Shown here one piece after another: positions 15,905 to 25,138 of a stretch of 64,000 nt of DNA (positions within the stretch are counted from its first letter, which is position 1; every line of letters begins with the position of its first letter). The notes under the pieces are model-generated. The model did not search any database, had not been told where the DNA came from, and saw nothing but the letters and a program-made list of their open reading frames with translations. Source of the DNA: Nocardioides sp. Root1257. Its GTDB lineage: Bacteria; Actinomycetota; Actinomycetes; Propionibacteriales; Nocardioidaceae. A program made the position numbers and the translations under genes. The DNA lies in the NCBI RefSeq assembly GCF_001425175.1, contig NZ_LMDV01000011.1, forward strand, positions 77,245 through 141,244, read 5' to 3'.

Positions 15905-17890
15905 ATGGCCAACCGCCTAGCCACTGCGACCAGCCCGTACTTGCTCCAGCACGCGGAGAATCCGGTGGATTGGTGGGAATGGGGGCCGGAAGCCTTCGCC
16001 GAGGCTAAGCGCCGTGATACACCAGTTTTGCTCTCAGTTGGCTACTCGGCCTGTCACTGGTGCCACGTGATGGCGCACGAGTCGTTCGAGGACGAGGCGA
16101 CCGCGGCCTACCTCAACGAGCACTTCGTCAGCATCAAGGTCGACCGCGAGGAGCGGCCGGACGTCGACGCGGTCTACATGCAGGCGACCACGTCGATGAC
16201 CGGGCACGGCGGCTGGCCGATGACCTGCGTGCTCGACCACGACGGCAACCCGTTCTTCGCGGGCACCTACTTCCCGGACCGGCCACGCAACGGGCAGCCG
16301 TCGTTCCGCCAGGTGCTGGAGGCGCTGAGCGACGCGTGGACCAACCGTGCCGACGAGGTCGCCCGCGTGGCCGAGACGCTGCGCGAGCACCTCTCCTCCT
16401 CGGGCGGCGTCCGGGGGGAGACGACCCAGGAGTGGCCCGAGCTGCTCGAGCGCGCCGTGATCACGCTGGCCCGCGAGTTCGACCAGGAGTCGGCGGGCTT
16501 CGGTCGAGCGCCGAAGTTCCCGCCGTCGATGGTGCTCGAGCTCCTGTCGCGGATCGCCGGCGACCCGGGGACGCCGACGGAGGCGCGCAGGATGCTGGAC
16601 GCGACCCTCGGCGCGATGGCGCGTGGGGGGATCCACGACCAGCTCGCCGGCGGGTTCGCGCGCTACAGCGTCGACCGCGACTGGGTGGTCCCGCACTTCG
16701 AGAAGATGCTCTACGACAACGCCCTGCTGCTCCGGGTGTACGCCGGGTGGGGGACCGCCCAGGGTGCCGAGGTCGCCGAGGGCATCGCAGACTTCCTGCT
16801 CGGCGAGCTGCGCACGCCGGAGGGCGGGTTCGCGTCCGCTCTCGACGCCGACTCCGAGGGCGCCGAGGGCACCTACTACGTCTGGACCCCGCAGCAGCTG
16901 GTCGACGTCCTGGGTCCGGACGACGGCGCCTGGGCGGCCGATCTGCTGTCGGTCACCGAGACCGGGACGTTCGAGCACGGCGCCTCGACGCTGCAGCTGC
17001 TCGCGGATCCCGACGACCTGAAGCGCTGGTACCGGGTCCAGCGGCTCCTTCGGTCCGCCCGCGACCGCCGGGAGCGTCCGGCCCGTGACGACAAGGTCGT
17101 CGCGGCCTGGAACGGGCTGGCGATCAGCGGCCTGTGCCGCGCGGGGCGGCTGCTCGGCCGACGTACCTATGTCAAGGACGCCGTGGTGGTCGGCCACCTG
17201 CTCTGGCGGGTGCACGTGGTCGACGGCCGGCTGCGGCGGGTCTCGCGGGACGGCGTCGTGGGCGCACCCGCCGGGGTGCTCGAGGACCACGGCTGCGTCG
17301 CCGCCGCCTTCCTCGACCTCCTGGAGGCGACCGGCGACCCGGTGTGGCTGGAGCGCGCCGAGGTGCTGCTCGACGCCGCGCTGACGCGCTTCGCGGCCGA
17401 GGGCGGTGGCTTCTACGACACGGCCGACGACGCCGAGGCGCTGGTCGCCCGGCCGCGCGACCCCTCGGACAACGCCTCGCCCTCCGGGCTCTCCTCGCTG
17501 CTGCACGCGCTGACGGCGTACGCCGCGCTGACGGGCTCGGGCCGGCACCGCGACGCCGCGGAGGCGGCCCTCGACACGGTGGCGGTGCTCGCCGAGCAGG
17601 CGCCGCGGTTCGCGGGGTGGTCGCTGGCCGCCGCGCAGGCGATGCTCGACGGTCCGGTGGAGGTGGCGATCGTCGGTGAGCCGACCGCCGAGCGGGACGA
17701 GCTGGAGCGTCGCGCGCGCCGGCACCCCGGCGCGGTGGTGGTCGTCGTGGACCAGCCGACCGACGACATCCCGCTGCTCGTCGGCCGGACCGCGGTGGAC
17801 GATCGCCCGACGGCGTACGTGTGCCGGGGCTTCGTCTGCGAGCGTCCAGTCACGTCGGTGACGGACCTCGAGGTGGCCCTGTCGCGATGA
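15905..17890 (+). CDS. YyaL/DUF255 thioredoxin-domain protein
   Basis: A 661-residue member of the YyaL (spermatogenesis-associated protein 20-like) family. The N-terminal ~160 residues are a thioredoxin-like DUF255 domain opening with the family hallmark MANRLA..TSPYLLQHAENPVDWW and carrying CHWC (SVGYSACHWCHVM). The remainder is an (alpha/alpha)6-barrel like N-acylglucosamine 2-epimerases (GGIHDQLAGGFARYSVD, PHFEKMLYDNALLL). The cellular role is unknown, perhaps a redox or sugar-binding housekeeping function. The open frame extends far upstream, but the ATG at 15905 matches the family start and has GAGGAG at 15889-15894. The first chromosomal-looking gene right of the island. Confidence 0.93.
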   Translation: MANRLATATSPYLLQHAENPVDWWEWGPEAFAEAKRRDTPVLLSVGYSACHWCHVMAHESFEDEATAAYLNEHFVSIKVDREERPDVDAVYMQATTSMTGHGGWPMTCVLDHDGNPFFAGTYFPDRPRNGQPSFRQVLEALSDAWTNRADEVARVAETLREHLSSSGGVRGETTQEWPELLERAVITLAREFDQESAGFGRAPKFPPSMVLELLSRIAGDPGTPTEARRMLDATLGAMARGGIHDQLAGGFARYSVDRDWVVPHFEKMLYDNALLLRVYAGWGTAQGAEVAEGIADFLLGELRTPEGGFASALDADSEGAEGTYYVWTPQQLVDVLGPDDGAWAADLLSVTETGTFEHGASTLQLLADPDDLKRWYRVQRLLRSARDRRERPARDDKVVAAWNGLAISGLCRAGRLLGRRTYVKDAVVVGHLLWRVHVVDGRLRRVSRDGVVGAPAGVLEDHGCVAAAFLDLLEATGDPVWLERAEVLLDAALTRFAAEGGGFYDTADDAEALVARPRDPSDNASPSGLSSLLHALTAYAALTGSGRHRDAAEAALDTVAVLAEQAPRFAGWSLAAAQAMLDGPVEVAIVGEPTAERDELERRARRHPGAVVVVVDQPTDDIPLLVGRTAVDDRPTAYVCRGFVCERPVTSVTDLEVALSR

Positions 17891-17906
17891 CCGTGACAGC
17901 ACTACT

Positions 17907-19406
17907 GTGACCGTCATGACCCAGGCACCTGCTCGCCCGCAGTCGGGCTCCACGTTCGAGTCGTTGAACCCCGCGACCGGCGAGGTCGTCGGCACCCATC
18001 CGGTGCAGACCGAGGAGGAGGTGCGCGCGGCGGTCACGCGCGCCCGCCAGGAGGCCGCCTGGTGGGCCGGGCTGAGCTTCGGCGAGCGCAAGGCGCACCT
18101 CAACGCGTGGAAGACGCTGATGACCCAGCGCCTGCCGGAGCTGGCCGACCTGGTCAGCCGCGAGATGGGCAAGCCGGCCTCCGACGCGATGCTCGAGGCC
18201 GGGCTCGCCGTCGACCACATCGCCTGGGCCGCGGGCAACGCCAAGAAGGTGCTCGGTCGTCGCAAGGTCTCCTCGGGCCTGCTGATGGTCAACCAGTCCG
18301 CGTCGGTGGCGTTCAAGCCGCTCGGCGTCGTCGGCGTCATCGGTCCGTGGAACTACCCAGTCTTCACGCCGATGGGCTCGATCGCCTACGCGCTCGCGGC
18401 CGGGAACGCGGTCGTCTTCAAGCCGAGCGAGTACACGCCCGGTGTCGGCGGCTGGCTGGTGCAGACGTTCCAGGAGGCCGTCGGCCGGCCGGTGCTCCAG
18501 CTCATCACCGGCCTCGGCGAGACCGGCTCGTTCCTGTGCCGCGCCGGCGTCGACAAGCTCGCCTTCACCGGCTCCACGGCGACCGGCAAGAAGGTGATGG
18601 CCGCGTGCGCCGAGACCCTGACCCCGGTCGTGATCGAGGCCGGCGGCAAGGACTCCGTGATCGTGGACGCCGACGCGGACGTCGACGCCGCCGCGGACGC
18701 CGCGCTGTGGGGTGCGTGCGCCAACGCCGGCCAGACCTGCATCGGCGTCGAGCGGGTCTACGTGCACGAGAAGGTGTACGACGAGTTCGTCTCCTCGATC
18801 ACCGCGAAGGCGGCCGGGCTCGAGGCCGTCGCCGGCGGCAAGATCGGGCCGATCACGATGCCGAGCCAGGTCGGCGTGATCCGCAGCCACGTGCAGGACG
18901 CGATCGACCGCGGCGGCCGGGCGGTCCTCGGCGGCGTCGACGCCGTGGGTGACCGGTTCGTGCAGCCGACCATCCTGGTCGACGTACCCGAGGACTCGCT
19001 GGCGGTGCAGGAGGAGACCTTCGGGCCGACCCTGACCATCGCCAAGGTCGCGACGATGGACGAGGCGATCGAGAAGACCAACGCGACCCGCTACGGGCTC
19101 GGCAACACGGTCTTCAGCAAGGCCAACGGCATGGCGATCGCCGAGCGGGTCCGCTCGGGGATGTCCGCGGTCAACGGCGTGATCACCTTCGCCGGCATCC
19201 CCAGCCTGCCCTTCGGCGGCGTCGGTGACTCCGGCTTCGGCCGCATCCACGGCCCCGAGGGGCTCAAGGAGTTCACCTACGCCAAGGCGATCGCGCGCCA
19301 GAAGTTCAAGCCGATGATCAACCTGACCAGCTTCGAGCGCACCGAGAAGGCCGACAAGCAGCTCGCCCAGGTCCTCGGCCTGCTGCACGGTCGCGGCAAG
19401 AAGTAG
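17907..19406 (+). CDS. NAD(P)-dependent aldehyde dehydrogenase family protein
   Basis: A full-length (499 aa) aldehyde dehydrogenase oxidising an aldehyde to the acid with NAD(P). Landmarks are GVVGVIGPWNYP, the cofactor-site KPSEYTP, FTGSTATGKKV, the general base in IEAGGKDS, the catalytic Cys in NAGQTCIGVERVY, and EETFGPTL near the C terminus. The GTG at 17907 or the ATG at 17916 may be the start; both give a short disordered leader before STFESLNPATGEVV. It follows the YyaL stop by 16 bases and may be co-transcribed. Substrate cannot be assigned; the sequence resembles succinate-semialdehyde and similar broad-specificity actinobacterial enzymes. Confidence 0.93.
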   Translation: MTVMTQAPARPQSGSTFESLNPATGEVVGTHPVQTEEEVRAAVTRARQEAAWWAGLSFGERKAHLNAWKTLMTQRLPELADLVSREMGKPASDAMLEAGLAVDHIAWAAGNAKKVLGRRKVSSGLLMVNQSASVAFKPLGVVGVIGPWNYPVFTPMGSIAYALAAGNAVVFKPSEYTPGVGGWLVQTFQEAVGRPVLQLITGLGETGSFLCRAGVDKLAFTGSTATGKKVMAACAETLTPVVIEAGGKDSVIVDADADVDAAADAALWGACANAGQTCIGVERVYVHEKVYDEFVSSITAKAAGLEAVAGGKIGPITMPSQVGVIRSHVQDAIDRGGRAVLGGVDAVGDRFVQPTILVDVPEDSLAVQEETFGPTLTIAKVATMDEAIEKTNATRYGLGNTVFSKANGMAIAERVRSGMSAVNGVITFAGIPSLPFGGVGDSGFGRIHGPEGLKEFTYAKAIARQKFKPMINLTSFERTEKADKQLAQVLGLLHGRGKK

Positions 19407-19502
19407 CGCTTCCGCCGTTCTCCTCCGGGGCCGGCGGTCCCGCCGTACGCTGTGCGTCCGATGTGCGGCCCGGACGGGCATGCCGACGTACGAGGAGTGC
19501 CG

Positions 19503-21119
19503 TTGTCCGGGTCTGTGGTGTCGCCTTGCGCCGTTCTGCGAGCAGTCGTGCTCCTCCTCGTTTCGGGTGTCCTTGCGGCTGTCCCGGCGGCAGCTGACGC
19601 CACCGCTGACGGGTACACCTCGTGGACGTCACGCGAGGACGCGGCCGTGCCCGGGACGGGCATGACCTACTCGTGGTCGGTGGACGACGGTCTGCAGGGC
19701 TGGGCCAACTGGTCCACGGAAATGGGTGGACCCACCTACCTCAACATCGGCACCGCGGGCGACTACCTCGAGCGCACGATGGACGTCGAGCTGTCTCCAC
19801 CTGCGGGCGAGATCCTCCGGGCTGGGGTGACCTTCCCCGTGATCGTCGGTCGTGGCAAGCCGCCGGCCGGGAGCGGTCGGGTGTCACCGCTGCGCGAGGG
19901 CACGGTCTGCGGAACTGGCCGTGACCAGATGGCCGCAGATGCGCGCCAGTCGGAGGTCGCCATCGGAACGGTCCACATCATCGAGCTCGTCAGCGACGAA
20001 CACGCTGTACTGACTCGATTCGCGGCGACCTATGAGCTGAGCTGCCAGGCACTTGGCGGCCAGGCTGGTCTTGAGGGCAGCATCGCCTTCAATGCAACCG
20101 CGCCCCTGGCCGCGCTACCCGACGAGCCTGCGGCACCTGGGCCGATCACAGAGTTGGCGGTCGCGAACGTCGGTCCGCAGAACGGCGACCAGACCACCAC
20201 GACCCTGACCTGGCAGAATCCGTCGGGTTTCGGTGACGTCGTCATCGACATGGTGCAGTCCGAGCATCCGGAGAAGTTGCCTGCGCTCGTCGGGACAGAC
20301 TTCTACGGGATGTACCGCGGTCGGGCGAATCGGTACGTCGCGCGCGCGGTCGAGACCGGTGACACGCGCGTCTACCGGGTCGTGGCTCGTGGATCGTCGG
20401 GCCGCCTGGGTCCGCCGACCTTCGTGACCGTCCAAGGCAGCCGCCTCGACATCAAGGACTGGCTGAGCCAGAAGGTCACTCTCGGTGAGCCGATCGAGTT
20501 CTCTGGCCGGCTCCGTCTTGCGTGGGACTACGTCGACCCGCGCGACGCGATGAAGGGCCCGGGCCTGGCCGGGCGGCTGCTGATCCTGTGCAGCCAGTCG
20601 AGCGTGCACTATGTCGACCAGGACTGCTCGCCCGTTGACAGGGTGCGGACCGGGCGTGATGGACGGTTCTCCCTGTCGACGACTCCCGTGGAGAACAGCC
20701 TCTACAAGATCGTCGTGCCGGCGACGGATCGGATGGTCGGCAACGTGTCGCAGGTCACGGCGAACGCGCTGGTCGCGCCGGTGACAGACCTGACGGCTCC
20801 CGAGTCGGAGTCAGTCGCGCCGTCGCCGTCCGCCCGCACCAGTGCTCGGGCCTCCGTGCGTCGCGGATCGGTCGTCCACTTCTCGACCGTGCGTGCGCCG
20901 GCGGGTTCGCGGGGAGTGGTCCTGCTCCAGCGGTATGACGGCAACGCGTGGCGCACGGTCCTGACCAAGCATTTCGACACCCGCCGCACCGGAGCCCGAA
21001 GGCTTGCCATCCCGTACCGCGAGTGGCGCGGCGGGCGGCACGCGTACCGTGTGGTGAAGCTTGCCGACAAGCGCCACATCAACGGCCACAGCCGCACGGT
21101 GCAGGTCAGGGTGCGCTGA
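19503..21119 (+). CDS. Secreted protein of unknown function
   Basis: A 538-residue predicted exported protein. I prefer the TTG at 19503, which follows GAGGAG at 19492-19497; an upstream ATG would put a hydrophilic leader before the signal peptide. The signal sequence (VLRAVVLLLVSGVLAAVPAAADA) has a likely AxA cleavage site. The mature part has a beta-rich N-terminal domain (DGLQGWANWSTEMGGPTYLNI), a fibronectin-like segment (PGPITELAVANV ... TLTWQNPSGF) and a C-terminal domain common in Nocardioides exoproteins (RGVVLLQRYDGNAWRTVLTKHFDTRRTGA). No catalytic motif is seen. Ends at a strong inverted repeat shared with the convergent regulator gene. Confidence 0.8.
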   Translation: MSGSVVSPCAVLRAVVLLLVSGVLAAVPAAADATADGYTSWTSREDAAVPGTGMTYSWSVDDGLQGWANWSTEMGGPTYLNIGTAGDYLERTMDVELSPPAGEILRAGVTFPVIVGRGKPPAGSGRVSPLREGTVCGTGRDQMAADARQSEVAIGTVHIIELVSDEHAVLTRFAATYELSCQALGGQAGLEGSIAFNATAPLAALPDEPAAPGPITELAVANVGPQNGDQTTTTLTWQNPSGFGDVVIDMVQSEHPEKLPALVGTDFYGMYRGRANRYVARAVETGDTRVYRVVARGSSGRLGPPTFVTVQGSRLDIKDWLSQKVTLGEPIEFSGRLRLAWDYVDPRDAMKGPGLAGRLLILCSQSSVHYVDQDCSPVDRVRTGRDGRFSLSTTPVENSLYKIVVPATDRMVGNVSQVTANALVAPVTDLTAPESESVAPSPSARTSARASVRRGSVVHFSTVRAPAGSRGVVLLQRYDGNAWRTVLTKHFDTRRTGARRLAIPYREWRGGRHAYRVVKLADKRHINGHSRTVQVRVR

Positions 21120-21128
21120 CGACACGTC

Positions 21129-21195
21129 GGGGTAGTCCCTGACGGAATGGTCGGCTGCCGGGCCGGCGGTGAGCCGTTCCGTCAGGGACTACCCC
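21129..21195. terminator. Perfect 19-bp inverted repeat between convergent genes
   Basis: Arms 21129-21147 and 21177-21195 are perfectly complementary around a 29-nt loop. The right arm covers the last bases and stop of the minus-strand gene. Position suggests a bidirectional terminator; there is no T-run. Confidence 0.7.
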
Positions 21196-22154
21196 GCCAC
21201 CAGGCGATCGCCCAGCTCGGAGCGCAGGTAGAGGACCGAGCGGCCGTGGCGGGCGGAGGTGAGCAGGCCGCCGTGCAGCAGGGCCCGCAGGTGCTGGTTG
21301 ACGGCGGTCGGCGTCACGCCGAGGCGTACGGCGAGCTCGGTCGACGACGCCGGTGACTCGAGCAGGACGAGGAGCCGCGAGCGGGCGGCTCCGATCAGAC
21401 CCACCAACGCGTCAGGGGTCTCCGGGCGCTCCGTCTCCCAGAGTGTGCCGACGCCGCGCGCGCCGTACATCACGACCGGCGGTTCGTCCGGCGAGATCGG
21501 TGCGGAGGCGTTGCGGGTGAAGAGGGTCGGCACCAGGGTCAGCCCCTCGCCGGCGGTGGACCGGCGGAAGTGGGCGTCGCTGCTCATGTGCACCTGGAGC
21601 ACGTTGCCGACCAGCCTGATCCGGGTCGGCGAGAGGTCGGCGAACATCGCGGTGATCCCGGACCGGGCGATCAACCGGCCGCGGTGCACGACGTCGGCCT
21701 CGAGGATGGTCTGCATCCGCGGCCACCACGGCTCGAAGCAGGTGGTCCAGTAGTCCGCGAGCGCGCGCTGGATCCGGCCGAGGACGCGGGCCGGCCGTCC
21801 GGTCAGCACCGCCGGCCGGGTGGCCGGGTCGGGGTGGACCTCCGCGATGTCCTCCCGGAGCACGCTCGCGGGTACGTCGGCGAGGGCGTCGAGCTGGTCG
21901 GCGAAGCTCGTGAGCGGCGAGAAGGGCCGGGGGGTCAGGAAGTCCGGGGTCCACAGCTCCCGGTTCGTCAGCGCCAGGATCATCTCGGTGTCGAGGTCGC
22001 GCCGCGCGTCCTCGGTCATCTGGAGCCACGGCAGGTGCAGGGGATAGCGCCCCGGGTCGCGCCAGGTGCGCAGCGAGAGGGTCAGCTCGTTGATCGGGGA
22101 GATCGCGAAGCGCACCTCGCCGAGATCGGCGCCCGCGAGCTCGTACTCGATCAT
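21189..22154 (-). CDS. ArsR-like winged-helix regulator (DUF5937 type)
   Basis: A 321-residue transcriptional regulator. The C-terminal ~90 residues are an ArsR-type winged helix (SRLLVLLESPASSTELAVRLGVTPTAVNQHLRALLHGGLL). The N-terminal part is the DUF5937-like domain often found before it in actinobacteria (AGADLGEVRFAISPINELTLSLR). I take the ATG at 22154; the longer frame only adds Arg-rich shadow sequence. It is divergent from the MFS gene across 55 bases, the usual layout for a local repressor of an efflux gene. The effector ligand is unknown. Confidence 0.88.
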   Translation of the reverse strand: MIEYELAGADLGEVRFAISPINELTLSLRTWRDPGRYPLHLPWLQMTEDARRDLDTEMILALTNRELWTPDFLTPRPFSPLTSFADQLDALADVPASVLREDIAEVHPDPATRPAVLTGRPARVLGRIQRALADYWTTCFEPWWPRMQTILEADVVHRGRLIARSGITAMFADLSPTRIRLVGNVLQVHMSSDAHFRRSTAGEGLTLVPTLFTRNASAPISPDEPPVVMYGARGVGTLWETERPETPDALVGLIGAARSRLLVLLESPASSTELAVRLGVTPTAVNQHLRALLHGGLLTSARHGRSVLYLRSELGDRLVAG

Positions 22155-22209
22155 GAAGCACAACGCTACATCGTTCGCGCGCGCCCGCGAGCCGTGACAG
22201 AACTGTCGA

Positions 22210-23460
22210 GTGCTCGATCGCCTCCACCGCCTGCTGCTGCCGTCCGACCCCGTCCAGCGGGCGCTCACCCTGGCGACGATCACGGCCTCGCTCTCGACGG
22301 GCCTCTTCTACAGCATCAGCGCGCTCTACTTCACCCGGGTCATCGGGCTGGCCGCGACCACGGTCGGCCTCGGCCTGACCGTGGCGGGCGCCGTCGGGGT
22401 CGCCGCGTCGTTCCTCGGCGGGTACGCCGCCGACCGGGTCGGCGCCGACCGGCTCCAGCTGGTCGCCAACGGGATCCAGGGCGTCGCGCTGCTGGCGTAC
22501 GTCTTCGCCACCGACGCCCTCGCCTTCACCCTGATCGCCTGCGTCGCGGTCGGCAGCCGGAGCCTGCAGGGCTCGGCCAAGGCGACGCTCCAGGCGCGCT
22601 GGTTCCTGGGCGCCGAGCGCGTCGAGATCCGGGCCCGGCTCCGGGTCGTCACCAACGTCTTCATCGGCCTCGGGACGGTGCTGGCCGGCATCGCGCTGCT
22701 GGTCGACACGGGTGCGGCGTACCGCACCACGATGGTCCTGGTCGGCCTCTTCACGGCCGCCGCCACGGTTCCGCTCGCGGGCCTGCGGCGGGTGCCCGGG
22801 TTCGCGGCCGGCATGGACGTCCACCTCGACCCCGACCGGGAGCGCGGCCCGTCCCCGCTACGCGACCGGACCTACCTCGCGAGCGCCGCGCTCAACTCCG
22901 TGATCGCCATGCAGTTCAGCATGACGAGCGTCGGCGTGCCGCTCTGGATCGTCACCCGCACCGAGGCGCCGGCCGTGGTGATCTCGCTGCTGCTCGTGCT
23001 CAACACGGTGCTCGTCGCGCTCTTCCAGGTCCGCGCGGCGCGCGGCACCCACGACGTCCTCGTCGCCGGGCGGACCGTACGCCGCGGCAGCCTGCTCCTG
23101 GCCACCGCGTGCCTGCTGTACGCCGCCGCGGGCAGCGTCGGCACGGTCGTCGCCGTGGTGGTGCTCGTCGGTGCCGAGCTGCTCAGCACCTGGGCGGAGA
23201 TCTGGTGCGAGGCGGGCGGTTGGGGCCTGGCGTTCGAGCTCGCGGACCCGCGCAGCGCGGGCGCCTACCAGGGCCTGACCCAGACCGGCTACTCGCTCGC
23301 CGCGATGGTCGCGCCGGCCCTGGTCACGGCGACCGCGGTCGACCACGGCTGGCCGGGCTGGTTCTTCCTGGCCGTGCTCTTCGCCGCGTCCGGCACGGCG
23401 GTCGGCGTCGTCGCGGGACGCGCCGCCCGCCGTACCGTCGCGGTCGAGCTGGTCGCCTGA
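22210..23460 (+). CDS. MFS transporter
   Basis: A 416-residue major facilitator protein with about twelve hydrophobic helices. The first (ALTLATITASLSTGLFYSISALYF) follows a short cytoplasmic start, and the GGYAADRVGADRLQ loop between helices 2 and 3 matches the MFS motif A. Substrate unknown; drug or metabolite efflux is likely given the divergent ArsR-like regulator. The GTG at 22210 is the first in-frame start after the promoter region. Its stop codon lies two bases from that of the convergent chemoreceptor gene, inside a 14-bp palindrome. Confidence 0.9.
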   Translation: MLDRLHRLLLPSDPVQRALTLATITASLSTGLFYSISALYFTRVIGLAATTVGLGLTVAGAVGVAASFLGGYAADRVGADRLQLVANGIQGVALLAYVFATDALAFTLIACVAVGSRSLQGSAKATLQARWFLGAERVEIRARLRVVTNVFIGLGTVLAGIALLVDTGAAYRTTMVLVGLFTAAATVPLAGLRRVPGFAAGMDVHLDPDRERGPSPLRDRTYLASAALNSVIAMQFSMTSVGVPLWIVTRTEAPAVVISLLLVLNTVLVALFQVRAARGTHDVLVAGRTVRRGSLLLATACLLYAAAGSVGTVVAVVVLVGAELLSTWAEIWCEAGGWGLAFELADPRSAGAYQGLTQTGYSLAAMVAPALVTATAVDHGWPGWFFLAVLFAASGTAVGVVAGRAARRTVAVELVA

Positions 23461-23468
23461 CGTCAGGC
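23455..23468. repeat. 14-bp palindrome built from two convergent stop codons
   Basis: GCCTGACGTCAGGC is perfectly self-complementary and contains the stop codons of both flanking genes. It could act as a minimal bidirectional hairpin, although the stem has no loop. Confidence 0.4.
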
Positions 23469-25031
23469 GATGGTGAACCGTCCGACCTCGGTGCGGAGGT
23501 CCTGGGCCATCCGGGCCAGCTCCGCGATCGCGGAGAGGGTCTGACCGACCGCGTTCGTCGTGCTGTCCGCGGCGCTCGCGACCGTCGAGATGTTGGTGGC
23601 GATCTCGTCGGAGCCGGTCGAGGCCTCCGCGACGTTGCGCGACATCTCGTTGGTGGTCGCGGTCTGCTCCTCGACCGCCGATGCGATGGTGAGCTGGTAG
23701 TCGTTGATCGAGCCGATGATCGTGGCGATCTGGCTCATCGCGTCGACGGCGCCGCCGGTGTCGCCCTGGATCGCCTCGACCCGGCGGGCGATGTCCTCGG
23801 TGGCTCGCGCGGTCTCCTGGGCGAGCTCCTTGACCTCGGTGGCGACGACGGCGAAGCCCTTGCCGGCCTCGCCGGCACGCGCCGCCTCGATCGTGGCGTT
23901 GAGGGCCAGCAGGTTGGTCTGCTCGGCGATCGAGGTGATCACCTTGACCACGTCGCCGATCTCCTGGCTCGACGTGCCGAGGCGGGAGACGGACTCGTTG
24001 GTGTGCTCGACGATGCCGACGGCCTCGGTCGCCACCCGGGCGGCCTCGTTGGCCGAGCCGGCGATCTCGCGGATCGAGGCACCCATCTGCTCGGCACCGG
24101 CGGCGACGGTCTGCACGTTGCGCGAGACCTCGTCGGCGGCGCTGGAGACGACCGTCGCCTGGGCGGAGGTCTCCTCGGCGCCCGCCGCGATCTGGTGCGA
24201 GGACGCCGACAGCTGCTCGGACGCAGCCGCCACGGCCTCGGCCGAGCCGGCGACGGTGGCGACGATCGCGCTGACGGAGTCGATCGTCTGGTTGAAGGCC
24301 ACCTCCAGGTCGCCGGCCTCGCCGGAGGACCTCTCCTCGAGCCGGTAGGTGAGGTCGCCGGCGGCGAAGCGCTGCAGGGCGTCGACCGAGCCCTTGAGCG
24401 GGCGGACCAGGCTGCGGGTGATCGCCCACGCCAGCCCACCCGCGATCGCCAGGCCGAGGAGGGCGACGAGCAGCACCTCGCCGCGCATCCCGTGGGCCGT
24501 GTCGAGCAGGCCGTCCGAGGCCGCGGTCGCGTCGCCGGAGAGGGAGTCGACGAGGTCGCCGAGGACGGTGTCCATCTTCTCGTTGGCCTGCTGGATCTGC
24601 TCCGCCCGGGACCGCTGGGCGTCCTGGTCGGCGACGGCGGCATCGACGAACTGGGCGATCGCGGTCGTGTAGCCCTGGAAGGCGCCCTCGAGGTCGTCGA
24701 TGCTGGCGAGGTCGTCGGGGTCGAGTGGCAGCTTCCGCAGCGTGGCGATCAGGTCGGCGACCTGCTGGGTGTCGTCGGCGACGTCGGCCTGCGCGGAGGT
24801 CGGGTCGTCCAGGGTGACGGCCTTGAAGCCGTCGACCTTCAGCTCGCTCGAGCGGGTGTCGAGCTGCTGCACGAGCGACCGGGCGTCGTCGTGGGTGCGG
24901 GTGCGCTCGGCGTCGTGCGACACCGCGCCGGCACCGACCCACGCGACGAGCGCGACCAGCACGGCGGACCCGAGTCCGATGCAGGTGATGACGGTGATCC
25001 GGCGACCGACCGTCCAGCGGATGTTCTTCAT
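23463..25031 (-). CDS. Methyl-accepting chemotaxis protein
   Basis: A 522-residue chemoreceptor. Starting at the ATG at 25031 (GAGGAGAGAG upstream) it has an N-terminal membrane helix (about 11-35), a four-helix-bundle sensor domain outside (VKxx-type MCP sensor, DARSLVQQLDTRSSELK), a second membrane helix (about 175-195, VLLVALLGLAIAGGLAWAI), a HAMP domain, and a signalling domain with the hairpin tip EQTNLLALNATIEAARAGE. No CheB/CheR pentapeptide is seen. Signals go to CheA/CheW encoded elsewhere. No other chemotaxis gene is adjacent. Ligand unknown. Confidence 0.92.
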   Translation of the reverse strand: MKNIRWTVGRRITVITCIGLGSAVLVALVAWVGAGAVSHDAERTRTHDDARSLVQQLDTRSSELKVDGFKAVTLDDPTSAQADVADDTQQVADLIATLRKLPLDPDDLASIDDLEGAFQGYTTAIAQFVDAAVADQDAQRSRAEQIQQANEKMDTVLGDLVDSLSGDATAASDGLLDTAHGMRGEVLLVALLGLAIAGGLAWAITRSLVRPLKGSVDALQRFAAGDLTYRLEERSSGEAGDLEVAFNQTIDSVSAIVATVAGSAEAVAAASEQLSASSHQIAAGAEETSAQATVVSSAADEVSRNVQTVAAGAEQMGASIREIAGSANEAARVATEAVGIVEHTNESVSRLGTSSQEIGDVVKVITSIAEQTNLLALNATIEAARAGEAGKGFAVVATEVKELAQETARATEDIARRVEAIQGDTGGAVDAMSQIATIIGSINDYQLTIASAVEEQTATTNEMSRNVAEASTGSDEIATNISTVASAADSTTNAVGQTLSAIAELARMAQDLRTEVGRFTIA

Positions 25032-25138
25032 GGCGGGCTCTCTCCTCGACAGGGCGACACCCGCCCGAGAGGTGCTGTGCACGAGAGATCGGACACACCG
25101 GGGCCCGCCTGAGGGATCCGGCCCGGTGGTCTAGCGGG

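Noticed and set aside
16034..18340. 768-residue minus-strand frame across yyaL and the aldehyde dehydrogenase
   Set aside because: Overlaps two confident genes; its Arg/Val/Gly/His-rich sequence shows no fold or domain.
21570..25112. 1180-residue plus-strand open frame opposite the regulator, MFS and chemoreceptor genes
   Set aside because: Arg/Gly/Asp/His-rich composition with no domain; it is the antisense or offset frame of three recognised genes, kept open by high third-position GC.
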